From Zanthoxylum bungeanum (Eukaryota > Streptophyta > Magnoliopsida > Sapindales > Rutaceae), in contig SKCR01035597.1 of assembly GCA_019454045.1 (NCBI GenBank), positions 17,366 to 81,365 on the forward strand: a stretch of DNA of 64,000 nucleotides, in the 5' to 3' direction. The notes beneath the pieces are model-generated. The model saw only the letters and a list, made by a program, of their open reading frames with translations. It searched no databases and was not told the origin of the DNA. The translations under genes and the position numbers were made by a program. This document shows positions 1-11,718 of this stretch, piece by piece. Position 1 is the first letter of the stretch; each line of letters begins with the position of its first letter.

Positions 1-1067
1 TAAATAACTGAGAATTATTTATTGATATAATTATTAATTTGATTAATAATTATATAATGTCACACATTTAAATTATATATTACAATGTTTAAGATATATT
101 TTTTATATGAATGATTATTAGATAATCATTTAATATGGGATTTGATTTTTAAATTAAATTTGATTTTATTCAAAATCAAATATGTAATTTATATCATGAC
201 ATAAGTTACATGTTAAATTTTAATTTCAAATTAAATGATATTTGATATTATATTTAATTCCGAAATTAATAATTTTATTGTGACAAAAATGTCATTTGCC
301 AATATTTATATGTGTGATTAGGGCCATGGTTAATTTTATAAATGTACATTTAGTTAACCTAAACCCTAGATATAAATATGAAGCTTTTCTCTTCATAAAC
401 TAACCCTAGCCACTCTCTCATCCTTTCATTGAGATTGAAATTGAGAGAAAAGAGAGAAAGCACAAGAGAAAATTTTCATCAAGTGCTTCGATCCAAGCCC
501 ACCCCATGAATTTCTGGTGGTGAGTCATAACACGGAAGATCGAGTAGTTGACCCGACCCGATTCCTTATGCACGCTTACGGTAAAATCCAAATATTGTCA
601 GTGTCATCCTATATGCGAAAGTGATATGCGTGGCTTATTCATATGTTATATATATTTATGTGCTGTTACTTTGATGATTAAATAATGAATATGACTTGAG
701 TGAGCAGCGCACACATGGGAGATGAACAGACGAAAGGCTGGTACATTTGTGAGCAAAGGTCGTGGACTGTTCAAAATCAAATTAAAGTGCACAGGATGCC
801 TTTGAGCATTACAAGCGCATGATTAAAGATTAAAGTTTGATCATGATATGGCTATGTGCGTGACTGGTCTTGGTTCCATGGCTTTGCGCGTGACTGGTTA
901 TGGGTTCAAGGCTTGAGCATTTGGTAGTGAATAAAATACGGGGCTGTTCAGATTTGAATTTTTGAAAGAAAAATTCTGGATTAAGATAAGGAAAGCAGAA
1001 AAATTTTCAAGGTCGATCTCAGGTGTCCTAAGCCGCTTTCGCTGCGCGAGAGAAAGCGTTTCCTACA
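1..1067 (+). mobile_element. C1 copia 5' LTR, 3' part only
   Basis: The first bases of the window are already inside an LTR. Its last bases (about 1008-1067, ending TTTCCTACA) match the ends of the two other LTRs of this family at 15946 and 18897. The stretch around 30-380 also aligns with them, including the TATA box. The middle (about 540-980) is clearly different from the 3' LTR, so the two LTRs of C1 are not a tidy pair. No primer-binding site follows the LTR: gag-like sequence begins within about 80 bases, which suggests that the leader and the 5' part of gag were lost. The LTR start lies outside the window. Confidence 0.8.
355..378 (+). promoter_or_regulatory. C1 LTR promoter: telo-box and TATA box
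   Basis: AAACCCTAG sits directly upstream of TATAAATA (371-378). The same pair is found in the other LTR copies of the family (TATA at 15465-15472 and 18264-18271), so it is a conserved core promoter of this LTR family. Transcription would start roughly 30 bases downstream. The promoter role is inferred from motif and position. Confidence 0.6.
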
Positions 1068-1109
1068 CATATTTGATGATGAAGTCATTGTAGGGCTTGT
1101 TCGGGCTGC

Positions 1110-2480
1110 CTTCAGAACGACATCATGAGGCTTTGGTCTCAGCGATAACTGCAAGGATAAAGGAATGGACATTAGTCCGAGAGCACATCTTAAAGATTAT
1201 GACCTATCTCAACACGGCCGAAACTCATGAAGCTCGTATTGACGAGCGTAGCTAGGTGACCATGATCATGGAAACTCTTCCGATGAGTTTCTTACAATTT
1301 AAAAGTAACTATGTTATGAACAAGTTGACTTTTACTTTGACTCAGCTACTTAATGAGCTCACCCATTACGAGTCCATGCTAGTAGATCCTTGTAAGCCCA
1401 ATGGAGAGGCAAATGTTGCCGAATCTTCTAAATCTGCAAAAATAAAGAAGAAAGACACTGGGAAGGCTAAGGCAAAGCTCATGAAGAAGAACAAGAGAAG
1501 CTCCAAGGATGCCAAGCCCGAAGGAAAATATTTCCATTGCAACAAGGATGGAAATTGGAAAAGGAACTGTCCTAAATACCTTGTTGAGATGAAAGAGAAG
1601 AAGGCCACATGTAAATACGATTTAGTTGTCATTGAGTCTCTTTTAGTAGATGATGATAAATCTGCATGGATTGTTGATTCTGGAACCACTAACCATGTTT
1701 GTTCTTCTTTACAGCTACTTGACTCATGGATGGACCTTGCTGAAGGTGACTATACCATGAGGGTCGAGACAGGGGATGTCGTTTTAGCTAGAGCAGCAGG
1801 AGTTTCAAGTTTAAATATTTTAAATAATATTTATTTACATTTAAACAATGTGCTGTTTATTCCTGGTTTTCGCAGAAATTTGATTTATATCTTTAAACTT
1901 TTAGAAGAAGAACAGGAGAAGCTCCAAGGATGCCAAGCCCGAAGGAAAATATTTCCATTGCTACAAGGATGGAAATTGGAAAAGGAACTGTCCTAAATAC
2001 CTTTTGAGATGAAAGAGAAGAATGTCACATGTAAATACGATTAACTTGTCATTGAGTCTTTTTTAGTGGAGGATGATAAATCTGCATGAATTGTTGATTC
2101 TGGAACTACTAACCATGTTTGTTCTTCTTTACAGCTACTTGACTCATGGATGGACCTTGCTGAAGGTGACTATAACATGAGGGTCGGGACAGGGGATGTC
2201 GTTTCAGCTAAAGCAGTAGGAGTTTCAAGTTTAAATATTTTAAATAATATTTATTTATATTTAAACAATGTGTTGTTTATTCCTGATTTGCGCAGGAATT
2301 TGATTTCTGTCTTTAAACTTTTAGATGATGGTTTTTCTATTTCATTTAATAATAATTCAATTATTATTGCTAGAAATGGATTGACTATATGCACAGGAAA
2401 TTCAGAAAATAATTTATATGTGTTAAGGCTGTTGACATATAACTCACTGCTCAATAATAAAATATTTAAGGTTGAAAAAC
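1110..2480 (+). pseudogene. C1 gag and protease region, internally duplicated
   Basis: This is Ty1/copia polyprotein in broken frames. A gag core with a VREHILK-like stretch (about 1170-1195) leads into a Lys-rich linker, then a CCHC knuckle at about 1530-1565. The knuckle has lost two ligands: the first Cys reads Tyr (YFHC) and the His reads Asn. The aspartic protease motif DSGTTNHVC follows at about 1676. A block of about 420 bp covering linker, knuckle and protease is repeated in tandem; in the second copy the Trp before the protease motif is a TGA (about 2087). A gag-pre-integrase segment follows from about 2330. Stops and frame changes make it non-functional. The copia assignment is secure. 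Confidence 0.88.
1490..2331 (+). repeat. 420-bp tandem duplication in C1 gag/protease
   Basis: Positions 1490-1910 and 1911-2331 are near-identical copies running head to tail. Both start at AACAAGAG or AACAGGAG followed by AGCTCCAAGG and end at TTTAAACTTTTAGA. Both share the same lost zinc-knuckle ligands, so those substitutions came before the duplication. Confidence 0.85.
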
Positions 2481-2490
2481 CTAAAACAAA

Positions 2491-2870
2491 ATGCAAAAGA
2501 TTTCTCATGATGACACATATATGTGGCAATTTAGACTTGGTCATATTAGCCTTGACCGGATAGATAGGTTGATAAAGAACATAGCTTTAAACCAGTTAAA
2601 GCATGGAACTTTACCAGTTTACGAATCTGATCTAGAAGGAAAGATGACCAAGATACATTTTACTAGAAAAGGTATAAGAGCCAATCAACAACTTGAGCTA
2701 ATACATTCGGACGTTTACAGACCGATGAATGTAAAATCCCGATGTGGTTATAAATACTTCATCACATTTATTGACGATTATTCTATATATGGGGACGTTC
2801 ACCTAATGCAGCACAAGTCAGATACCTTTGAAAAGTTCAAAGAGTATCGTGCTGAGGTTGAGATTCAATC
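2491..2870 (+). pseudogene. C1 pre-integrase and integrase, 5' half
   Basis: The segment reads as the copia HHCC zinc-binding domain (WQFRLGHISLDR...) followed by the first part of the DDE integrase core. LIHSDV carries the first catalytic Asp and FIDDYS the second. The HHCC Cys pair that normally reads CxxC appears as YESD, so zinc binding is lost. The frame runs without stops to 2870, where the LTR of G1 begins. The rest of the gene resumes at 11719, more than 8.8 kb away. Confidence 0.88.
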
Positions 2871-5430
2871 TGTAATACCCCGATAATCCCGATGAATACT
2901 AAGTTATGGATGGCATAATATATTATGTAAATCATGTTTAAGCATATACGTGCTCATGAAATGACTTTTGAGACACTCGGTAAATTCCTTGCAGTTCCGA
3001 TGTAGAATTTAGCATACATTCCATTCTGAACAACCTTTAGTATTTACGTTCCATTCCGAACATCCTTTAGTATTTGGGGGGTAAAATTTTCATACTATCT
3101 CTTAATTTTATAGATTTTATATTGTCAGAAAGGTAAGACCGAGACCTACAACTTCCTAGTTGAATAGTTTTCCAAATTCTAACCAGAAATTGGTCACAAA
3201 CGCAGCTCAATAATTCTGATGAATAGTACCCGAGGACTAATCTAGAGAGTTCTCAAAGTTTCTAATTTTTCTTACCATTAAATCATTTTTTCAATCAGTC
3301 CCTAATATAAAAAGAAACTATCATTCACTCATCTCTCAAAAATATGAAGAATGAAGAAAATGTGGAGGAGAGGAAGAAAGAAAAGAGGGAAATAGGAAGA
3401 AGGGAAGCCATTTTCTCACTTAAATTAAAGAAGAATTAGTGCAAAATAACCCCCAACAAGCTAGGAAGAGGAATATCAAACCTAAAAAGACTTGAATTGT
3501 GAAGGAAATCAAGTGAGTAAGGTAAGAAGAGACTTGGCCAAAATTTTAATATGTAGATTTTTGATGATTTGATGATTAATTAGTGTTATTGGCTTGAGGT
3601 TGATGATGTATAGATAACTATTTTGTTAAGAAAATGATATTGTGAGGAACCCTATACATTGAACTAAATTGGAGTTTATGGAATTGGATATTGTGATGAT
3701 GATAGAAGGACAAAATTATGATGATTTTAATATGTGTAATTAATCGAGTTTGTATGAATATGAGGGTGTTGGGTTTGCTTTGGGGTATGTCATGGAAGAG
3801 TTGATTCTAGGCCATGAAATCGGCTTAGCGTAGCGACACTCTACACCAAGCATCGCGACGAGTAAGAATCAAAGGCTTACTGTCTCGGGCCTGATTGTGT
3901 GAGCGTCGCGACCCTCAGAATTTGATGTCACTAAGCGTAACAAGCAGAGGCTTTATCTCGGGTCTGATCAGGTGGGCATCGCGACTCGTAGCATCTGGCA
4001 TCGCGATGTGAAATAGAGCATGCTCTTTACCAGAGTTTTATTGCGTGAGAGTCACGACGCGCCAGACCTGGCATCGCAATGCGAGACAGAAATAATTTCA
4101 TTCCATTTTATAATCATCATAGGAAGTTAGAGGGAACCCTAAAGGTTCTGTATACGATATGTATAAGCATATACTACACCAATGATCATGATTAACTTCC
4201 TATTGTAAATATGCTAATCATATTCGAATACATGATGAATTTATTTTCCGCAGGGGACTCCCCTGTCGCATCTAGGAATCAAGGGCCATATAGATTAATC
4301 AGAGAGTGGACCTTTTTTTTTCAAAGTTGATTTTACTTAATTGTTTTGATTCAAGACTTTCTTTTCAGCATATAGGGCATTATCCAAATTTATTTCTAGT
4401 TTTTTTTTTTTATAAATAAGAATGTTTTGAGAAATGTTTTAGAAAGTTATGATTTTTAAAGCATGATTTTACGGTTTTTGGAGGCATGATGGAAAAACCC
4501 ACCTCAGTTGTAACTTGGTACAGATATGGAATTGACAGATTCAGAGAACATGTGCACACGTATTTCAGGACTAGGGATGACAGATGCCTGTAGATCCTAG
4601 ATTTCAGGGCTAAGGGGACGGCGAGACATAACACCCATAGACCTCAGATTCAGATTCGAGATGATAGCATTGATTCGCACATCTGGCTCCAGTTCAGTGG
4701 CTTGGGGGACGGCGAGACGTAACACCCTAAGACTGCCAGTTATGGGTATGAGGGGACGGCGAGACGTAACGCCCTCATACATCAGGTTTTTAGAGACAAA
4801 TATACAAAGACAGATTTTTAGAGAAAAGATTTTCAGAAACATGGTTTTCGGAGATAATGGTTTTTGTGAAAGATATTTCATGAAGAACAAATATATTAAA
4901 GAATTTTGGAAATAAATCAGTTTTACAGAAAACCTCAGAGTTTCATAAATAGAAAATATATTTTGGAAAGGATAATTTCAGTGTGATGATAGTATTTCAG
5001 TTTCATTTTTCAACTGTCCACTCAATAAGTCGTTCAAATGATCTAACCCCACAGTCCCCGTTTCTTATTTTGTAGGTATACACGAAGGACAAGCTCAAGA
5101 GGATGGATACTGATTGCAGTCACTAGGGTATTGGTTCCACTGGGACAAGTCAGAGATGAAGTTCGACCAAAGGCAAATAAAGTAAAGTATCAGGTATTTG
5201 TATAATTAAGTTTGTGTGTGATAAGTTATATTTTCGTAACATGGGTGTAAAATGTATTATATTTGAGTATACAGTTATGAATGTCGAAGTACATTTTATG
5301 TTGTTGAGTTGGGCAATGGTCTCGTGTATGGGATCATGTTTAAGGTGAGATTATTAGTATTGATCAGAGGTTCAGGGGGATAGGGTGGCATATTCCCTGC
5401 CGGTAGCATCTTCGAGGAGGGGATGTTACA
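2871..5430 (+). repeat. G1 5' LTR
   Basis: The LTR is 2560 bp with TG...CA ends. It holds several imperfect GCGTCGCGACGC-type palindromes (about 3825-4085) and three copies of GGGGACGGCGAGACGTAAC-like sequence (about 4614-4770). A pyrimidine-rich acceptor-like stretch ending TTTTGTAG (about 5075) matches the 3' part of Tekay-type LTRs. It is clearly diverged from its partner at 9222-11718. Confidence 0.88.
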
Positions 5431-8400
5431 AAGATGGTATCTTAGCATGGTCTAGGGAGTCATTCACTGCAGTGGGTAGAGTGTTGGGGTCTTGTATATG
5501 TAGTATGCTTGAGATAAAAGTATGCAAGACATTATCTCTCCAGTATCCGATCCTCGAGTACGTCTTCGAGCCCTATAGACAAATTAGTAAGAATTCTCAA
5601 CCATCTGAATATTCTTTCTTATTAAAGTGACCACAATCTTTGTTTAAGTTGAGAATCCTTCTGTAGTTATCCTGGATTATTATCAGAAGATCAAGATAAG
5701 CTATGAGAACAAATAGTAAAGTTCTAAGAATATCCACCCAAGAGAGTAAAAGAGAAAAAGAAAGCTATAAGGAAGTAAAGAATGATGCATAGATCCTTAA
5801 AGCAACCAGAGGTGATGAGATATAGAGGTACGAAATCAGATAGATAAGAATGTGCCAGAACTTATAGTAGGCTAATCAAGAGTAAAATGTTACATAGACC
5901 GAAGTAAAGATCCTTCCCTCCAAATATGATTCATTTGGACTTTTCAAGCAGATCTTATAACCCTTGAGCACATTGTGTAAATAGCAAGTTTCTTGAATAA
6001 CAAAAGATGATCAGAAAGGCAAAAGGAGCAAGAAATTTGGATTATTCGTGGGAGTTTCCGATAGACATGAGATGTCATAAGGGATATGGAGATTCTAGAC
6101 ACCCAAACCCATGCCTATAAGCAAACAAAATGAATGTCATAAGGAAAATGATTGTTGCCTCAACCAAGAAACCTGATATAGATACGACCCTAAGCTATCT
6201 AGATCTCAAATCTCTCAGTAATACTGGCTAAGGAAAATTGTCATGACAGAGCCTATCACATATCTATCTTACAAGAGTAACAAACTCTATTAGGACATAG
6301 AAGATTAGAACGAGGACGCCGACATCCATTGAAATGTAAATTCTCGTCTCATCCTTTACCAGCATAGATAGGATAACCATAAGGAAGCCCGACGATGGTG
6401 TATCCTAAGACAAATAGAAAACACTGAAAGATAGATTACTCAGAAAAGATCTAGGGAAGTTTTTGAAGTTAGAAAGAAAGAACCTGACATTATCCTAGAT
6501 AGGCAAGTTGTAGTACCAGTAAGAATCCACTAATAAGACCCATGAGAATTGGAGACACTCAGGATTTAACAAAAGTGCCAGTACAGACAGTAAGGATTAA
6601 TGTCGTGGCAAAAGTCTATAGAAGGAGAAAAAAATCTCGAAATAGTCAATAAAGATGAATCATCACTAGCCTTGGCAGCACAACTTAGAGCCAAGAGATA
6701 TGATATGAGATAATATAGAACGATGCAGAAAGTAACAAAAGAGTTCAGTATGTATAGTAGCATAGATAAAGTAGCCTGAAGGCAGTAACATGGATGGATA
6801 CCTCAGCATCGTCGATAAAAGTTGTGGAACCCTAAGATAAAGAGGAGTCGATGCAGATTCCAATAGAATGAATGATAAATATTTTTTCTAGTAGCCTTAC
6901 TCTAGTAAGTATAGAGACATCAAACCAAACACAGAAAGCATAAATTCACCCCTCAACTTAAAGCCCAACAAGGACTTGAGCAAGTAAAGAAGGATACCTA
7001 TGGGACAGATAAATCATGAGAGAGCAAGATGGTCGAACTAAGGAATTCTAGAGAATCTAGATAGAAATCATAAGATAGATTGATATGAATTCACAGTAAG
7101 TCTAGCCAAATCTAGAAGTAATAATTTGCCTATCATAAGATAGATTGATATGAATATCAGACATGCAAATGAGAGAGGCCTAAGATTATAAACGAGCAGC
7201 ATATGCAACTGCAGCACGAGAAGCTAGTGTGACCACCTTAACCAAAGAAGATTTCAGGACCATCCCCACCCTCCCAACTCTCATAAGAAAATTGCAGTGG
7301 TGGTAGACCTTGATGTTTGTCCCGACGATATTCCAAGAAATAAGAAAATCCAAGGTGTAGTTTAGTAGCCTATAAGACAGGGTAAGAACTAAAAGATAAT
7401 ACCCTTCAAATAAGGAAACAAAAGATATCAATCACAAAAGTTTCAGGTATATAATAGAATAGTAAAGAAGAAAAAAATGACTCTAAAAAAAAGGATTTAG
7501 AAGAGGAGTTGCCTGGATGTAACTATGAAAAGAGTAGGTATTAGTCAACCGAGGACAAGTATACATGAGTGTCAGTGTTCGACATGACTAAAGATCTATA
7601 GCAACAAACTTTTCCATTTAAGAATTCAAGAAAAATGGATATCAACAAATATATTGTGGAAGGTATAATAGTGAGCCCTTGGGTGCTAGTATAAGACCGA
7701 AGTCCTATTAAATATAGATTGGGAGGAAAATAACAAGAATAGCTCATATATTTCCTTTCCTAGCACACCGCTATGAATAATGCTTAGGATGACTCGAAAC
7801 AGATTTATTGAAGTGTAACATAAAGACAGCTAACGAAACTAAGTATATGATATTGTTGAGATTGAAACGACACTTGACATAGCAAGATTATGGAACTGAA
7901 AGTAGGATATTCTGGAGTGTGATCAGGCGGCGAGAACAAGTCAATACAAAGGATGATTAGCCAGAGTTATTCTAGCCACAAATTTCAAAAGTACGAAAAG
8001 GGTATGAATAGTACACAGAATCAAATCGCTAGCGTCGATGTTAATCGTAAGGAATATATTGTAAGCACAAGTATACATAAACTTAAGCCTAATATAGGTA
8101 CCTCATATTTTGAATATAAGAGGCATCAATAAACAATAATAGTAATCTAGAAGTACATGAACAATTTGACTAGGAACTAAGAAGTCTTAAGCCACACATA
8201 TAAGTATAATTAAGAGAACATGAAGGGCGGAGCCAATTGCAGTTGAAACTTAGCAATGAAGAAGTAGAGAGTTGAATAGTTAAGTTCTGAGAATGAACAT
8301 TAGATCAGATCGAACATGTAGAACCAAAAATGTATCAATCACGATCAGTTGCAATAGCATCAAGGATTACCCTTATATACAATTACCCTAGAGTTAAGGT

Positions 8401-9221
8401 AGAACGTGAAGAGACCTAGCTATAGGAGACATATGCATTCTTTGAGATGTGAAAGCATTATCAGCGAAGAATTCTGATGTATAGTCATTAATGTCATATG
8501 ATATCAATACAACTTAGGTGCGAGAGTGCTTCTTAAATGAGTATTGGTATAATTCCTATATAGATTAAATACTGCTAATGAGGACTAATGATGCAATTGG
8601 AGTAGTTGTAGGTACGACCATATTAGCACGTGTGCATCACATTCGGTCATGACCTTACAAGTTAAGTGTGCTTGGGTGGAAGTAATAATAAGATGAGTCA
8701 CCGTCTATAAAATCTTAAGAAGTATTAGATATTTAAAGAATAGAACGAGATAAAGTAAAGTTCAGTCAAAGAGTATCAGATAGAAAAAAAAAGGTGATTC
8801 ACTTGGGCACCAGTTTGAGAAGGACTTAAGCTCAGACCATAAGAGATTGAGTATATCTAGCACACTCTATGGGATGTCATGAATCGTAAAATAAGAGATA
8901 GATAAATTTTATAGATGATAAGTTATGTGAAGGAATACATATCTGAATAGATAATATATATTATACAGACTTAGTTTCCACACTAGAAAAGGGTTGCTGA
9001 ATGAACTATTAAGGATTAAGCATTCTGCTATAAGAATCGAATAGAGTATATCAAAATAAGAGATTTTCATAAGTCATATTACTTTATTATCAAGCAGAAT
9101 AATAGAAATGAAGTAAGGAGGATAACGACAATAGAGACCAGATGTCTTCAAACCAAGACAGACCTAAGAAGTTCAACATCCTAAGTGATTCGATGACGAA
9201 TCCTATTTAAGGGGGGAGAAT
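5431..9221 (+). pseudogene. G1 interior: heavily decayed gag-pol
   Basis: The 3.8 kb interior has no ORF longer than about 80 codons in any frame and dense stop codons. No gag, RT or integrase motif could be assigned with confidence. The last 60 bases read in parts like the conserved chromovirus polyprotein tail that runs into the polypurine tract. The polypurine tract AAGGGGGGAGAA is at 9209-9220, directly before the 3' LTR. Shared short deletions or large gaps relative to a full element cannot be mapped by eye. Confidence 0.6.
5435..5446 (+). other. G1 primer-binding site
   Basis: TGGTATCTTAGC lies four bases after the LTR end and resembles the tRNA-iMet complement TGGTATCAGAGC with two changes. 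Spacing and motif are those of a plant gypsy/copia PBS. Confidence 0.75.
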
Positions 9222-11718
9222 TGTAATACCCCAGTAATCCCATGACTACTATTTTATGGATGGCATAATACATGATGTAAATCATGTTTAAGCATATATG
9301 TGCTCATCACTCGGCTAATTTCTAGTAGTTCCAATGCGGAATTTAGCTTACATTCCATTCCGAATAGCCCTTAGTATTTATGTTCCACTCTGAAAAACTC
9401 TTAGTATTTGGGGCATAACCTTTTCATACAATCTCTGATTTTTATGAATTTTACATCGTCAGAAATTAAAGATCGAGACCTATAACTTCTGTTTTGAATA
9501 GTTTTTCAAATTCGAACCAGAAATAGGCAAAAAATACAGCTCAAAAATTTGAATGAATAGTACCCAAGGACTAATATAGAGTGTTCTCAAAGTTTCTGAT
9601 TTTTGTTACCATTAAATCATTTTTTCAATCAGCCCCTAATATAAAAAGGAACTACTATTCACTCATCTATAAAAAATAAGAAGAATAAAGAAAACGTGGA
9701 GGAGAGGAAGAAAGAAAAGAGGGAAAGAGGAAGAGAGAAAGCCATTTTCTTGTTTAAATTAAAGAAGAATCAAAACAACCCCGAACAAGCTAGGAAGAGG
9801 AATATCAAGCCTAGAAGACTTGAATTGTGAAGGAAATCAAGTGAGTAAGGTAAGAAGAGACTTGACCCAAATTTTAGTATGTAGATTTTTGATGTTTTGA
9901 TGATTAATGAGTGTTATTTGCTTGAGGTTGACGATGTTTAGATAACTATTGTGTTAAAAAAAATGATGTTGTGATGAACCCTAGACATTGAACTAAATTA
10001 GAGTTTATGGAATTAGAAATTGTGATGATGATAGAAGGTTAAAATTATGATGATTTGAATATGAGTAGTTGATCTAGTTTGTATGAAGATGAAGGTGTTG
10101 GGTTTGCTTTGGGTTATGTCATGGAAGTGTTGATGCTACGCTCTAAAATCGGCTTAGCGTCGCGATGCTCTACACCCCGCGTTGCGACACGTAAGAACCA
10201 GATTCTTTCTGCCATGTGCCTGATTGTGTGAGCGTCGCGACGCTCAACATTTGACGTCTCGAAGCGTAACAAGCAGAGGCTCTACCTCCGGTCTTATCAG
10301 GTGGGCGTCGTGACTCGTAGCATTTGGCATCGCGATGCGAAAAAGAGCATGCTCTCTGCTTGAGTCTGCTTGTGTGGGCATCTTGACGTGCCAGACCCGG
10401 CGTCGTGATGCGAGACATAAACAAATTCATTCCATTTCATAATCATCATAGGAGTTAGAGGGCACCCTAAAGGTTCCGTATACGACATGTATAAGCATCC
10501 ACTACATCCATGATAATGATTAAATTCCTAGTGTAAATATGCTAACCATACTCGAATATAGGACGGATTTGTTTTCCAAAGGGGACTCCACAGTCGAAAC
10601 TAGATATCAAGGGCCATGGAGATTAATCAGTGAGTGAACCTTTTTTTCAAAGTTGATTTTGCTTAATTATTTTGATTCAAGACTTACTTTTCATCACATA
10701 GGACATTAGCCAAATTTATTTCTAGTTTTTTTTATAAATAAGAATGTTTTAGAAAGTTGTGATTTTTAAAGCATGATTTTTTGGTTTTTGGAGGCACGGG
10801 GGAAAATGCCACCTCAGTTGTAACTTGGTACATATATGGAATTGAGGGATTCAGAGAACATGTGCACACGTAGTTCAGGACTAAGGATGACAAATTCCCA
10901 TAGATCCTAGATTTCAGGGCTAGAGGGACTGCGAGACGTAACGCCCCTAGACCCCAGATTCATAGTCGAGATGATAGTATTCATCCGCACATCTGGCTCT
11001 AGTTCAGTGGCTTAGGGATGGCGAGACGTAACGTCCCAAGACCACCAGTTTAGGCGTATTGGGGGACAGCGAGACGTAACACCTTCATACGTCAGGTTTT
11101 TCAGAGACATACATATAGAGACATATTTTTAGAGAAAATATTTTCGGAAACATGGTTTTCAGAGATAATGGGTTTTATGAAAAAGTTTTTAGGAAGAATA
11201 GATTTAAGAAAGAGTTTTGGAAAGAAATCAATTTTACAGAAAACCTCAGAGTTTCACAAATAGAAAATAGTTTTCAGGAAGGATAAATTTAGTGAGATGA
11301 TTTCAGTTTTAGAATACTAAAATTTTTATAAAGATTTTCAGTTTCATTTTTCAATTGTCCACTCACTAGGTTGTGCAAATGATCTAACCCCCCACTCCCA
11401 GTTTCTTTGCTTTGCAGATATACCCGAAGGATAAGCTCGAGAGTATGGATACTGATGGCAGTCACTAAGGTATTGGTTCCACCATGTCAAGTCAAAGATA
11501 GAGTTCAGTCAGAGTCAAATAAATTCATGTATCAAATATTTGTATAATTAATTTTGTATGTGTCATAAGTTATATGTCCATAACATGGGTGTAAAGTGTA
11601 TTGTATTTGAGTATACAGTTATGAATGTCGAAGTACATTTTATGTTGTTGTATTTGAGTATTGTTGATATGGTGGCCTATTCCCTACCGGTTGCATCTTC
11701 GAGGAAGGGGATGTTACA
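9222..11718 (+). repeat. G1 3' LTR
   Basis: The LTR is 2497 bp and matches the 5' LTR from TGTAATACCCC to GATGTTACA. Near its end (about 11650-11680) it lacks roughly 100 bases present in the 5' LTR. The palindromes GCGTCGCGACGC (about 10150-10410) and the GACGGCGAGACGTAAC repeats (about 10925-11080) are retained. Confidence 0.88.

Larger units (their letters stand above)
2871..11718 (+). mobile_element. G1: Tekay-like Ty3/gypsy element nested in C1 integrase
   Basis: Two LTRs (2871-5430 and 9222-11718) both begin TGTAATACCCC and end GGGGATGTTACA, and enclose about 3.8 kb. The target duplication is CAATC (2866-2870) against CAATT (11719-11723). Removing the element and one TSD restores the reading of the C1 integrase gene across the gap, which proves the insertion. 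A PBS follows the 5' LTR and a polypurine tract precedes the 3' LTR. The interior is riddled with stops and shorter than a complete chromovirus interior. The lineage call rests on LTR termini, the PBS, and a chromovirus-like FxDE..FxGGR tail just before the polypurine tract. Confidence 0.9.

Noticed and set aside
355..366. Interstitial telomere repeat
   Set aside because: Only one AAACCCTA unit, fixed beside a TATA box in three LTRs; it is a promoter motif rather than telomeric DNA.
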